DNA from: Marinobacter sp. THAF197a
GTDB taxonomy: Bacteria > Pseudomonadota > Gammaproteobacteria > Pseudomonadales > Oleiphilaceae
Assembly: GCF_009363275.1 (NCBI RefSeq)
Contig: NZ_CP045324.1
Coordinates: 3,844,001-3,908,000 of the forward strand
Reading direction: 5' to 3'
Length of the DNA: 64,000 nucleotides
Shown here: piece after piece, positions 16,349-24,694 of the stretch
Numbering within the stretch: position 1 is the stretch's first letter
Layout of the letters: every line of letters starts with the position of its first letter
Position numbers and translations under genes: made by a program
The notes under the pieces: generated by a model
Told to the model about the DNA's origin: nothing
Seen by the model: the letters and a program-made list of their open reading frames with translations, nothing else
The model's database searches: none

Positions 16349-18493
16349 TCACAACTCGGGCCCGTTTTGCAGAAGTTGACAGGCCAACCCCCGGAGCCGC
16401 TGCTCTCCGTCCCGTTGACCGCTGCACAGTAACGCAGCCTGCAGTGCCGCCCACGACCAACCCTGAAGCACCGCCCGGCACCACAACGGAAAGTCCGCTT
16501 GCCGGCTCAGCCAGGCCATCACACCCGGGGCGACGCTCACTGCTTGCAGCATCGGCAGGGCCAGTTCAAACCCTCGAAAACCATGGGCAAAGCTCTGCAA
16601 ATCCCGCCGATCGTCGTTATCCGGGCCAGCGTTTGGCGGCAAATCTGCGCCCAGGGTGCCCATCAGTATCGGCTCAAGCTGCGACCAGTGGCGAGGAACC
16701 AACACCTGCCAGTGGCGGGCAAACCGGGTTCTCAGTTGCGTCTCGAGACTGGCCCCGGCCTCAGAGAGGCCGCGCATCATCTGCACCGGAAACTCACCGG
16801 TGCTCGCTTCCTGGCGCAAACCCAGTCGTACCACCCGGAAATTGCAGGACTGCCAGAATCTGACCAACGGGTCGTTGCCACCAAAACTGGTGCCAATCGC
16901 ATCCAGGCCCTGCTCCCGGCAAGCCGCGGCGGCAGCATCCACCAGTTGACGACCGATTCCCAGATGGCGGGCCTGTTCCACAACTGCAATGCGAACTACT
17001 CTCAGGGTTTTCAGGCTGGCGGCTTCCGGGAAGCCCCCATGGCTGGCCAGGGATTGTGCCAGCAGGTGCCCCCTTACCCGGCGGCGGCCCTGCACTATCT
17101 GCTCGGCCAATCCTGCTTCGATACCGCCTTCAACGGTGCCCCAAAGCACACCCACCGTTTGCCCCCGGTACACTGCGCGCCAGGATTGCGCGCCGGGGTC
17201 ATCCAGCCATTGCCGCAAGTCTGCGGGCGTTGTCCGGTAGTGAGCATCCACCAGTAGACCGAAAGCCTGTGACAGCTCCTGCTCGCTGGCGTCAGCCGGC
17301 ACCCAGGGCTGAATATCAACGCCAGCAACATCCGGCACGGGCTCTACCGCACCCTCGGCGGCCAGCAGAAACAGCCTGAACACCAGCTGCTCCAAAGGAT
17401 CATCACCAGCCCAGCGTACCGGCTGGTGTAACGGGATTCCGCGCCAGTGAGGCGTTTCCTGGTCGAGAATCTCACGAAACCGGATAGCAAAACCACGCCC
17501 GGTGCCTTCATAGCCATGAACCGTGGTGGCAAAAGCCACCCGCGGCCAGCCCAACAGTATGTCGCGTAACCAGTGCGCTGGCAGTCCGGCAGCTTCGTCC
17601 ACCAGAACCACTTCGGCGACCGGCCGGGCGGCCAGCAGCTCTGGCACCGGCATATAGCTCAGGCGGTGGCCTTCACGGGTCACAAGATCCGATTCCGACT
17701 GTTCAGCCAGTTCATCGCCAAGTTCGAGCACTGCGTGCCTGAACAGGGTGTCCACGTTATCCCGGGAAGGTGCCGTCACCAGCACCTGCTCGCGACCGGC
17801 CAGGAGCAGGCGGGCCGCGGCGATACCCATGGCGGCAGACTTGCCACGGCCCCGGTCGGCGGTGATCACCAGGGGGCGTCGGCGGCGGCCTTGGCCGAAC
17901 CGCTCCAGGTGTTGCAGCAGTTGTTGCTGTTCGTCCGTGGTTTGCGGGGTGAAACCGGCAGTATTTGCCGGCAATTCCGGCCAGTTTATCAAGCCGGGGT
18001 CGTCTGCCTGTACCCGGATGATGGAGGTATCGCTACTGATCACCATCGCCAGCCTGGCGGCAAATGGATGCTCTTCGGCTTGATCAAGGCCGGTGCGGAC
18101 ATAGTCCGGATCGCCGTAGTGACGCCACCGAGTCAGGGGCGGCACCAGCCAGAACAGTAACCCTCCGGCCTGCAGTGTGCCTGCCAGTGCCGCAAAGGCA
18201 TCGGGCGGGTTTCCTTGCCAGCCGTCCCAGACCAAAAGGCTGGTTTCCCGGCCCAGCCATTGCCGGTAATGGTTGGCCTGAAGGTGTGGCAGGCCCACGG
18301 CTTCGGCGTGTTCGGCCCGGCCAACCCACAGGCTGTGGCTGGTGTTCATCCGGGACAGTTGCCGGTGCATCCAGGTGCAGGTGTTTTCCTGCGAGCCTTC
18401 CACCAGAATCAGGCGGCGGTGGCCGATGGTCCTGAGCGTGGTTTGCAGGCTTTGCCAGTCTGCGGTCGGATGCTCCCGGCTTGTGTCAGTCAT
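16349..18493 (-). CDS. tmcA: tRNA(Met) cytidine acetyltransferase TmcA
   Basis: 714 residues. It forms N4-acetylcytidine at the wobble position of elongator tRNA-Met using acetyl-CoA and ATP. N-terminal domain, then an RNA-helicase-like module with Walker A DRGRGKSAAMG and a VDEAAGLPAHWL segment, then a GNAT acetyltransferase domain (IAVVEQARHLGIGRQL) and a C-terminal tRNA-binding tail. The domain order and length match E. coli YpfI. ATG 18493 abuts the TGA of the DUF2237 gene (18496-18494), so translation is probably coupled. No separate ribosome-binding site is needed. Confidence 0.95.
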   Translation of the reverse strand: MTDTSREHPTADWQSLQTTLRTIGHRRLILVEGSQENTCTWMHRQLSRMNTSHSLWVGRAEHAEAVGLPHLQANHYRQWLGRETSLLVWDGWQGNPPDAFAALAGTLQAGGLLFWLVPPLTRWRHYGDPDYVRTGLDQAEEHPFAARLAMVISSDTSIIRVQADDPGLINWPELPANTAGFTPQTTDEQQQLLQHLERFGQGRRRRPLVITADRGRGKSAAMGIAAARLLLAGREQVLVTAPSRDNVDTLFRHAVLELGDELAEQSESDLVTREGHRLSYMPVPELLAARPVAEVVLVDEAAGLPAHWLRDILLGWPRVAFATTVHGYEGTGRGFAIRFREILDQETPHWRGIPLHQPVRWAGDDPLEQLVFRLFLLAAEGAVEPVPDVAGVDIQPWVPADASEQELSQAFGLLVDAHYRTTPADLRQWLDDPGAQSWRAVYRGQTVGVLWGTVEGGIEAGLAEQIVQGRRRVRGHLLAQSLASHGGFPEAASLKTLRVVRIAVVEQARHLGIGRQLVDAAAAACREQGLDAIGTSFGGNDPLVRFWQSCNFRVVRLGLRQEASTGEFPVQMMRGLSEAGASLETQLRTRFARHWQVLVPRHWSQLEPILMGTLGADLPPNAGPDNDDRRDLQSFAHGFRGFELALPMLQAVSVAPGVMAWLSRQADFPLWCRAVLQGWSWAALQAALLCSGQRDGEQRLRGLACQLLQNGPEL

Positions 18494-18871
18494 TCAGCTG
18501 AGATCCGCGGCATGGGCTTTGAGGTCAGCAAGTTCGCAAGCTTCAAGGGCTCTTTGGTGGGTGGCGCGCAGTTTGACCCGCGGGGCACTGTTGGCTTCGA
18601 AGGCTTGCTGCCAGCGGCCGGCGCAGAGGCACCAGCTGTCGCCGGGTTTCAGGCCGGGGAAGCCGAATTCGGGCCTGGGGGTGGAGAGGTCGTTGCCTTG
18701 GGCTTTGGAGTAGTCCAGGAAGTCGGCGGTGACGATGGCGCAGACGGTGTGGTTGCCCAGGTCATCGGGGCCGGTGTTGCAGCAGCCGTCGCGGTAGAAG
18801 CCGGTTGTCGGGTTGTTACCGCAGGTTTCCAGTTTTTCACCCAGTACGTTTAGCGATTGCTCAGTTTTCAT
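18494..18871 (-). CDS. DUF2237 family protein
   Basis: A 125-residue soluble protein of unknown function. Family features: NVLGEKLETC at the start, GFYRDGCCNTGPDD, HTVCAIVTADFLDYSKAQGNDLSTPRPE, and a central PGDSWCLCAGRWQQA. Several conserved cysteines (GCC, WCLC) suggest metal binding or redox chemistry, but nothing is established. It is immediately upstream of and coupled to tmcA, so it may share a promoter located in 18872-18908 or beyond the repeat element. Confidence 0.85.
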   Translation of the reverse strand: MKTEQSLNVLGEKLETCGNNPTTGFYRDGCCNTGPDDLGNHTVCAIVTADFLDYSKAQGNDLSTPRPEFGFPGLKPGDSWCLCAGRWQQAFEANSAPRVKLRATHQRALEACELADLKAHAADLS

Positions 18872-18908
18872 CTTTCCCCATCTCTTCAGGTTTCGGAGGT
18901 GGCAAGGT

Positions 18909-19007
18909 GTTGGGTAAGCCTTTCAAAACACGCTCCTTCGGCCCATCCCTGGGGCGCTTGGGCTCCGCCATCCCTGGCTCCGCACAGTTTTGAAAGGCTT
19001 ACCCAAC
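18909..19007. repeat. Long hairpin repeat element, copy 2 (inverted relative to copy 1)
   Basis: A perfect 21-bp inverted repeat (18909-18929 with 18987-19007; the left arm begins GTTGGGTAAGCC) around a 57-bp core. Reverse-complemented, the core aligns without gaps to the 57-bp core at 2517-2573 with about five substitutions. Inside it the motif CAGGGATGG occurs twice. The arms differ from copy 1 by compensated changes (TAGGCC versus TAAGCC), so the hairpin is conserved though its sequence drifts. Confidence 0.85.
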
Positions 19008-19109
19008 CCCTTGCATTCAACAGGTGAGTAATATTCCCCCATAATCCAATCTTTTACGATTATGCGGGAGCGCTATTCCCGCTACCAGTTGGCCAGTACA
19101 ATAGCCCGC

Positions 19110-21386
19110 ATGCCTACCAAACCCCAAATCCCGGATACCTCTCACCTGCCCGAGTTTCTCACCGACGAGCAGCGGGCGATTATTACGGCCGGCTATGAGC
19201 ATGCGGTGATCACCGCTGTGGCGGGCAGTGGCAAGACGTCGACGCTCGCCTGGCGGATTCGGTTTCTGCTGGAGCAAGGGCATGATCCGGACCGGATGCT
19301 GGTGTTGATGTTCAATCGCAGTGCCCGGGTGGATTTTGAGCGGAAGCTGCAGGAGGTGTGCGATCAGTCCGGGCTGGCCTTGCCGGAGATTCGGACGTAT
19401 CACGCCATGGGGCTGCGGTTGTACAAGCGGTTTGTGCGTGAGGGGTATCTGCCGGGGTTTTCGGAGAAGATTCTGACCGAGCAGGAGATTGCGTTTCAGG
19501 CCTGGTTGTTGACCCGGCGGCTGGCGCCGGAGGATCTGGCGGATGAGATTCGGCGCAACAAGAAGGAGTTTGTGGAGACGGCCACCGGGTTTATTGATCT
19601 GGTGAAGACCGGGTTGTCGCCGGCGGAGGTGGTGTTTGAGGAGTTGGGGTATTCGGACAAGCATCGGTATCTGATCGATTTGTTCCACAGTTTCGAGCAG
19701 TGGCGTAAAGGCCAGGGGCGGATCAGTTACGCGGATATGTTGTATGAGCCGGTGATGGCGATTCATCAGAACCCGCCTCTGCAGCGTCTGGTGGGTAACA
19801 AGATGGATCTGATTCTGGTGGATGAGTACCAGGATACCAATGAGATTCAGCATCTGTTGTTGCGCTACGTGGCCGGTGACCGGGCGCGGGTGACGGTGGT
19901 GGGGGATCCGGACCAGACCATTTATGAGTTTCGCGGTGCCAAGCCGGAGTTCATTCTGCGCCGGTTCAGTGATGAGTTTGAAAGCCCGCTGGAGCAGACC
20001 CTGAGTTTCACCTTTCGTTATGGCCACCGGGTAGCGTTGCTGGCCAATCATCTGATCTGCCATAACACCGGCCGCAAGGATGTGATGTGTCATTCGCATC
20101 CGTCCACGCCGGCGACCACCGTGGACCTGCATCGGGCGGAGAATGACGGTGACCAGGTGCTGCGTATTCTGCAGCAGCAGGCGCCGGAGCAGAGCAGTCA
20201 GACCGCAATTCTGTTCCGGGTGTGGAGTCAGAGTGTACCGATTGAGCTGAAGTTACTGGCCCGGCAGGTGCCTTACCGGATTGACGCCGGCAAGGGGGCG
20301 CTGTTCAGTCGCGAGGTGCAGGCGATAACTGCCCTGCTGATGGTGGTGACCGGCCGGCTGAAGTTGCTGCCGGATACCGACCGGTTGGATCTGGCGCGGC
20401 TGCTGCTCCGGTTTCCCCATGTTGGCCTGAAAGAGCCTGAACTGGAGAACCTGGCACAGTTCCTGGCGGCGTTTGACGGGGCCTGGCATGAGCGGCTGCT
20501 TGCGATGGATTTTGACGCCCTGGCCCCGATGGCGGGCCGCAAACTTCGCAAGCTGGGCGAGGTGCTGGCGCAGCTTGAGCGATACAAGGGTCCGGTCGCG
20601 GGGCTGATCAGTGTGTATGCGGAGCACATGGAGCTCTACGAGGGCATTCGCAGCCTGGCGCTGACCCACGACAGTGCCGAGGAGCGCATTGATACGGTAC
20701 AGGGCTTCCGGGATTACCTGAAGGGCCTGGATTTGACTGCTGAGGGCGCGCTGGATCATCTCAAGGCATTGAAGCAGCAAGCTGGAGAGCAGCAAGATCA
20801 CGGGGTGCTGCTGTCCACCATCCATCGCACCAAGGGTCTCGAATGGCCAGTGGTGATTATTCCCGGCCTGCAGGAGAAATACCTGCCCTACAGCCCAAGG
20901 CCCCAGGACGATGCCAGGGCCCTGCTGGAAAGCGAGCGGCGGCTGCTCTACGTGGCCATGACGCGGGCTCGCCAGGCGCTGCACCTGATCACCCGGCCAG
21001 CCAGTCAACAGCCTCACCTTGAGGGCGATCAGGGTCCCAGCCGGTTTGTGGCCGAGTTGTGCTTTGAGCTGTCCAGGGAACTGGGTGCCGCACTGGAGGG
21101 GAACTATCCAACAGAAACAGGGTCACTGAGCCTTAGCGTCCCGCTGACACCGGTCAGCCTGCGTTATGCAGACCGGGAGGGGATTGTCATTGAAGGCCAG
21201 ACTGCGCCTCAGGCTGATACCACGGAACCGGTTTGGCACCATGCGCGTGTTGTCCACGCCATCTTTGGAGCTGGCGACGTGACGTCAGAGGATGAAAGTT
21301 CGTTTGAAGTGCGCTTTGCCAATGGCGATACCCTGAACTTCAGCAAGAAGAGCGCTCATCTGTATTTCACGGCGACATCAGATTAA
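19110..21386 (+). CDS. UvrD/Rep-family superfamily 1 helicase
   Basis: 758 residues from ATG 19110; the open frame extends 16 codons further, but similarity begins at about LTDEQRAII. Helicase motifs in order: AVAGSGKTSTL (I), LMFNRSARVDFERK (Ia), VDEYQDTN (II), VGDPDQTIYEFRGA (III), FRYGHRVALL (IV), IHRTKGLEW (V) and VAMTRARQAL (VI). The C-terminus (VHAIFGAGDV...FEVRFANGD) resembles the UvrD/PcrA tail. It differs from the uvrD at 2615-4780 in motif Ia (FNRSARVDF) and motif III, so it is a paralogue of unassigned role. No strong Shine-Dalgarno. The hairpin repeat ends 102 bp upstream. Confidence 0.88.
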   Translation: MPTKPQIPDTSHLPEFLTDEQRAIITAGYEHAVITAVAGSGKTSTLAWRIRFLLEQGHDPDRMLVLMFNRSARVDFERKLQEVCDQSGLALPEIRTYHAMGLRLYKRFVREGYLPGFSEKILTEQEIAFQAWLLTRRLAPEDLADEIRRNKKEFVETATGFIDLVKTGLSPAEVVFEELGYSDKHRYLIDLFHSFEQWRKGQGRISYADMLYEPVMAIHQNPPLQRLVGNKMDLILVDEYQDTNEIQHLLLRYVAGDRARVTVVGDPDQTIYEFRGAKPEFILRRFSDEFESPLEQTLSFTFRYGHRVALLANHLICHNTGRKDVMCHSHPSTPATTVDLHRAENDGDQVLRILQQQAPEQSSQTAILFRVWSQSVPIELKLLARQVPYRIDAGKGALFSREVQAITALLMVVTGRLKLLPDTDRLDLARLLLRFPHVGLKEPELENLAQFLAAFDGAWHERLLAMDFDALAPMAGRKLRKLGEVLAQLERYKGPVAGLISVYAEHMELYEGIRSLALTHDSAEERIDTVQGFRDYLKGLDLTAEGALDHLKALKQQAGEQQDHGVLLSTIHRTKGLEWPVVIIPGLQEKYLPYSPRPQDDARALLESERRLLYVAMTRARQALHLITRPASQQPHLEGDQGPSRFVAELCFELSRELGAALEGNYPTETGSLSLSVPLTPVSLRYADREGIVIEGQTAPQADTTEPVWHHARVVHAIFGAGDVTSEDESSFEVRFANGDTLNFSKKSAHLYFTATSD

Positions 21387-21550
21387 AACGACTCTGTCAG
21401 TGAACTGCGTACAATTCCCGACGTACCAACTACTGTCATTTTTTTGTTTTTTTTGGCTTACTGACCTAAATTCCGAGTAATACAGGTGTTTTTCGGAGTT
21501 TTCATTCCTGAGAGAACTGCAGGAAATAACAACTAAACAGGAGGTTCTGC

Positions 21551-22687
21551 ATGAAGATCATGCGCCCGGTCGCTCTGGCCGCCCTTACAGCATCCCTTGC
21601 CACGCCCGCTCTGGCCGACCGCCAGGAAACCATTTACCTGAACCCGTTCGCCGGCTTCCAGCTGTTTGATGACAAACGGGATCTGAGCGAAACCGGCACC
21701 TTTGGTGTCGGTGTTGAGTACCGCTTCCTGCCGCGCTGGTCTGTTGAAGCGGTGTATTCACGCGCCGATGCTGACCGTAAGTACGTTGCAGGAGAGTCCG
21801 AGTTCCAGGAACTGAGAATCGACGGCACCTACTACTTTGCCGGCCCGGACGCGGCCTGGAACCCGTACGTATCACTGGGTGCCGGCCATGCGGAATTTGG
21901 TGTGGGTGATACTATTTCCTACACCACTGCAGGCACCGATCACGAAGAAACCCGCGTGAACGTGGGCGTGGGCTTCCGCTACAACGTCAGCGACAGCATC
22001 TCCATCCGTGGCGATCTCCGAGAGTTCCACGGTATTGATGAAAGCACCTTTGACACCATGGCCTCACTTGGCCTGAGTTGGGCCTTCACCCGCACTGTTG
22101 CTTCCTCGAAGCCCGCTCCTGCCCCCGCGCCAGCACCGGCTCCCGCAGATTCGGACGGTGATGGTGTGCCCGATAACCGCGATCAGTGCCCGAACACACC
22201 AGCCGGTGTTCAGGTAGACAGCCGGGGCTGCCCGGTGGACAGCGATGGTGACGGCGTGCCGGATTACCGCGACGAATGTCCGAATACCGCTGCCGGTGCC
22301 ACCGTTGACGAGCGCGGCTGCGAAGGTGTGACTGAAACCGTGGAAACCATTGAGCTGAGGGTTCAGTTCCCCACGAACAGCTCCGTGATTGATGCCACGT
22401 TCGATAACGAAATTCGTCGCGTAGCGGACTTTATGGCCGAGTACCCGGAAACCACCGTGGAAATCGCGGGTCACTCCGACAGCATTGGTGACGCAGAGTA
22501 CAACCGCTTCCTGTCCCAGCGTCGTGCCGAGGCCGTTGCTAACCGGCTGACCACTGTTCTGGGCGTTGACCCGGATCGCGTAAGCGCCATGGGTTATGGC
22601 GAAGCCGAGCCGATTGCCAGCAACGACACGGCCGCTGGCCGTGCCCAGAACCGCCGTGTTGAAGCACGCATTCAGGTTAGTCGCTAA
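21551..22687 (+). CDS. OmpA-family outer-membrane protein with TSP3 repeats
   Basis: 378 residues. Signal peptide ending ATPALA (about 22), then an eight-stranded OmpA-like beta barrel (to about 180), an Ala-Pro linker, two calcium-binding thrombospondin type 3 repeats (DSDGDGVPDNRDQCPNTPAG and DSDGDGVPDYRDECPNTAAG), and a C-terminal peptidoglycan-binding domain (VEIAGHSDSIGDAEYNRFLS...NRRVEARI). It anchors the outer membrane to the wall, as in OprF-type proteins. AGGAGG precedes the ATG. The 164-bp upstream region is AT-rich with T-tracts, consistent with a strong promoter and leader. A strong terminator follows. Confidence 0.94.
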   Translation: MKIMRPVALAALTASLATPALADRQETIYLNPFAGFQLFDDKRDLSETGTFGVGVEYRFLPRWSVEAVYSRADADRKYVAGESEFQELRIDGTYYFAGPDAAWNPYVSLGAGHAEFGVGDTISYTTAGTDHEETRVNVGVGFRYNVSDSISIRGDLREFHGIDESTFDTMASLGLSWAFTRTVASSKPAPAPAPAPAPADSDGDGVPDNRDQCPNTPAGVQVDSRGCPVDSDGDGVPDYRDECPNTAAGATVDERGCEGVTETVETIELRVQFPTNSSVIDATFDNEIRRVADFMAEYPETTVEIAGHSDSIGDAEYNRFLSQRRAEAVANRLTTVLGVDPDRVSAMGYGEAEPIASNDTAAGRAQNRRVEARIQVSR

Positions 22688-22710
22688 GACCAACGCATAT
22701 GGTAATGAGC

Positions 22711-22738
22711 AAACAAGGCGCCCTCCGGCGCCTTGTTT
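22711..22738. terminator. Bidirectional rho-independent terminator
   Basis: Perfect 12-bp stem AAACAAGGCGCC / GGCGCCTTGTTT with a CTCC loop; T-rich on both strands (GTTTTC follows). Shared by the ompA-like and methyltransferase genes. Confidence 0.92.
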
Positions 22739-22768
22739 GTTTTCGGGCCAACGCTCTTCAGAAAGACA

Positions 22769-24013
22769 TCAGTCCGACACCCTGACCGCATCCAGCAACA
22801 GGTTGCGCGGAGTCAGTGAGCGCTCACAAAAGGCCCCCAGCCGCACCCGATAGCCCTGCTCCTCCAGGAACACCGCATAATCAAACACCAGCCAGAGCTC
22901 CAGCGGCCGCCGGAACAGGTGCCGCAGCAGTTCGTGCCGGCGTACTTGCTGGAACCGGCGTTCCCCTTCCGCCAGCCAGTGCTGCCAGTCCAGGCTTTCC
23001 GGCAGCTCCAGGCGCTTTTTATCGGCCGCCCAGGCACAGAAGGTTCTGAAATCACCTGTATTCAAACGCCCGGGATGGGATGGTACTGGAAGGTAGCTAT
23101 CTACGCCGCGAAGGTGCCGCTGAAGGGCATCAAAGCCCAGGCGCCAGATACTGATTTGTCGGGTTTGCTCGCGCACCCTGGCCGGGGCCGTAACGGTCTC
23201 CTGAACTGCAAGCCGAAGGCCGTTGCGGTCAATGCTCAATGCGCCAGCGTGGTGCCGTGCATGCTCAGACATCAACGGGTAGGTTTCATGTTCGGTAAGG
23301 TGATAACAGCAGGGCGAGAAACTCAGACGTGGTGTCTGTTCCGCGCTGCCTCGGCGAATCAATTGCCGGTGCAGGTCTCCGCAGGCATGCAAGGCAACAC
23401 CATGAACACTGCCGGGCCAGGTCAGGGTTTCAGCCATGACATCCTGATGGCGCAGGGTGACAGGATCCTGGTAATGCTGCGCCAGGCGATTGCCATCCGC
23501 CACCAGTTCCGGATTCCATTCAAACCCCAGCACCGAAGGCGCCCCTTGCCCAACCAGAGTGCGGGCCAGATGGCCCTTGCCGCAGCACCAGTCCAGTACC
23601 GGCCCAGTCAGTGGCCGCACCGATGCTGAAAAGGCGCCCGCCTGCTCGCGCTTGCGCCCCGGCATATCCACCGCAGCCACTTCGGTCAGCGCCGCCGCCC
23701 GGCTGTCGTCTGTGGTGGTCAGGGCAGGCACCGCTATCAGGTTAGGGTAACCGGCCAGGTCCGGGACGAAGCTGGCGACGCTTTGTGAAAGTTCTGCCAG
23801 ATTCTCTTCCAGATACTCACAGTCATGGTCATCCAGCGCTTCCAGCCAGGCCGCGAGTTCCGGATAATCCCGGCTCCACGCCGGTGCTGGTTCCATAAAG
23901 GGAATCGGGCGCCAGAGTGGCTCATGCCGGGCAAGCCAGTCGTTCACGGCCTGCCAGCGGTTGTAAAAAGTCACGGGCGACTGGTGTACACTCGCCGCCG
24001 GAGGTAACGTCAT
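22769..24013 (-). CDS. SAM-dependent methyltransferase, METTL25/RRNAD1-like
   Basis: 414 residues from the ATG at 24013-24011, with AAAGG eight bases upstream; the open frame runs further but inside lasT. The methyltransferase core starts near residue 170: LDWCCGKGHLARTL (motif I), VLGFEWNPELV, HACGDLHRQL, and SPCCYHLTEHE. The pairing of GKGHL, CGDL and CCYH is the signature of the Methyltransf_32 group that includes eukaryotic METTL25 and RRNAD1; the bacterial members are uncharacterised as far as I know. The target may be a protein or RNA. It is divergent from lasT, the two ATGs sharing the same CATG. Confidence 0.8.
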   Translation of the reverse strand: MTLPPAASVHQSPVTFYNRWQAVNDWLARHEPLWRPIPFMEPAPAWSRDYPELAAWLEALDDHDCEYLEENLAELSQSVASFVPDLAGYPNLIAVPALTTTDDSRAAALTEVAAVDMPGRKREQAGAFSASVRPLTGPVLDWCCGKGHLARTLVGQGAPSVLGFEWNPELVADGNRLAQHYQDPVTLRHQDVMAETLTWPGSVHGVALHACGDLHRQLIRRGSAEQTPRLSFSPCCYHLTEHETYPLMSEHARHHAGALSIDRNGLRLAVQETVTAPARVREQTRQISIWRLGFDALQRHLRGVDSYLPVPSHPGRLNTGDFRTFCAWAADKKRLELPESLDWQHWLAEGERRFQQVRRHELLRHLFRRPLELWLVFDYAVFLEEQGYRVRLGAFCERSLTPRNLLLDAVRVSD

Positions 24014-24692
24014 GAAACTGGCCTTTGTACTGGTTGAACCAAAAGTTCCGGAGAACGTCGGCGCGGCTGCCCGAGCCCTGTGCACCATGGGTTTTTCCGA
24101 CCTGTGGCTGGTCAATTCCGACCTGCATACCCGGCCGGAAGCCCACTGGCTGGCCCATGGCAGTGATCACATTCTCGATAATGCGCGCATTTTCCCTGAT
24201 CTGGCAGCGGTAAGAAACTCCGCGGATCTGCTGATGGGCACCTCGGCCAAGCCCCGGCATAACAGGCAGGACTGGCACGAGCCCGCCGCACTTCGCACGG
24301 TGCTCTCTAACAAGGGGGATACAGCGGCCACGGCTGCCCTGGTATTCGGGCGGGAAGACCGGGGCCTGGCCAACGAGGAGCTGGCCCTGTGCGATCTGTT
24401 GACCGGGTTCCCCATGGCGGTGACTTATCCCTCCCTGAACCTGGCCCAGGCGGTGATGCTTTACGCCTGGGAGCTGTCCGGGCTGCAAAAAGCCAGTGCA
24501 CAGCCGGAAACCGCGGCCAGCACATCAGGCCTGGCGGCACTGCGCTCGCGGCTGGAGAGCCTGTTGCCAGAACTGGACGCTCCGGCAGACGAAAAGCTGT
24601 CCCAGTGGGTGTTCGAAAAACTGCCGCTGCTGTCTGACCGGGATATCGGCTTCGTTCACACCCTGTGTGGCAATATCGAGCGCAAACTCTGA
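24012..24692 (+). CDS. lasT: SPOUT (SpoU/TrmJ-like) RNA methyltransferase, LasT/YjtD type
   Basis: 226 residues of the TrmH/SpoU superfamily with a C-terminal trefoil-knot SAM site. Seen: VEPKVPENVGAAARAL, MGFSDLWLV, LVFGREDRGLANEELALCD, and YPSLNLAQAVMLYAWEL. The AHGSDHILDNARIFPDLA segment and the LTGFPMAVTYPSLN wording fit E. coli YjtD/LasT better than TrmJ (YfhQ), which has ANPEYSSLNLA. Presumably it 2'-O-methylates tRNA or rRNA; the LasT target has not been settled to my knowledge. GGAGGTAACGTC supplies the ribosome-binding site. It ends two bases before the dadA stop (convergent). Confidence 0.82.
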   Translation: MKLAFVLVEPKVPENVGAAARALCTMGFSDLWLVNSDLHTRPEAHWLAHGSDHILDNARIFPDLAAVRNSADLLMGTSAKPRHNRQDWHEPAALRTVLSNKGDTAATAALVFGREDRGLANEELALCDLLTGFPMAVTYPSLNLAQAVMLYAWELSGLQKASAQPETAASTSGLAALRSRLESLLPELDAPADEKLSQWVFEKLPLLSDRDIGFVHTLCGNIERKL

Positions 24693-24694
24693 CG

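Noticed and set aside
24012..24692. Assignment to TrmJ
   Set aside because: The segment around the SAM knot and the AHGSDHILDNA region fit LasT/YjtD better; TrmJ has a different SSLNLA context and N-terminus.
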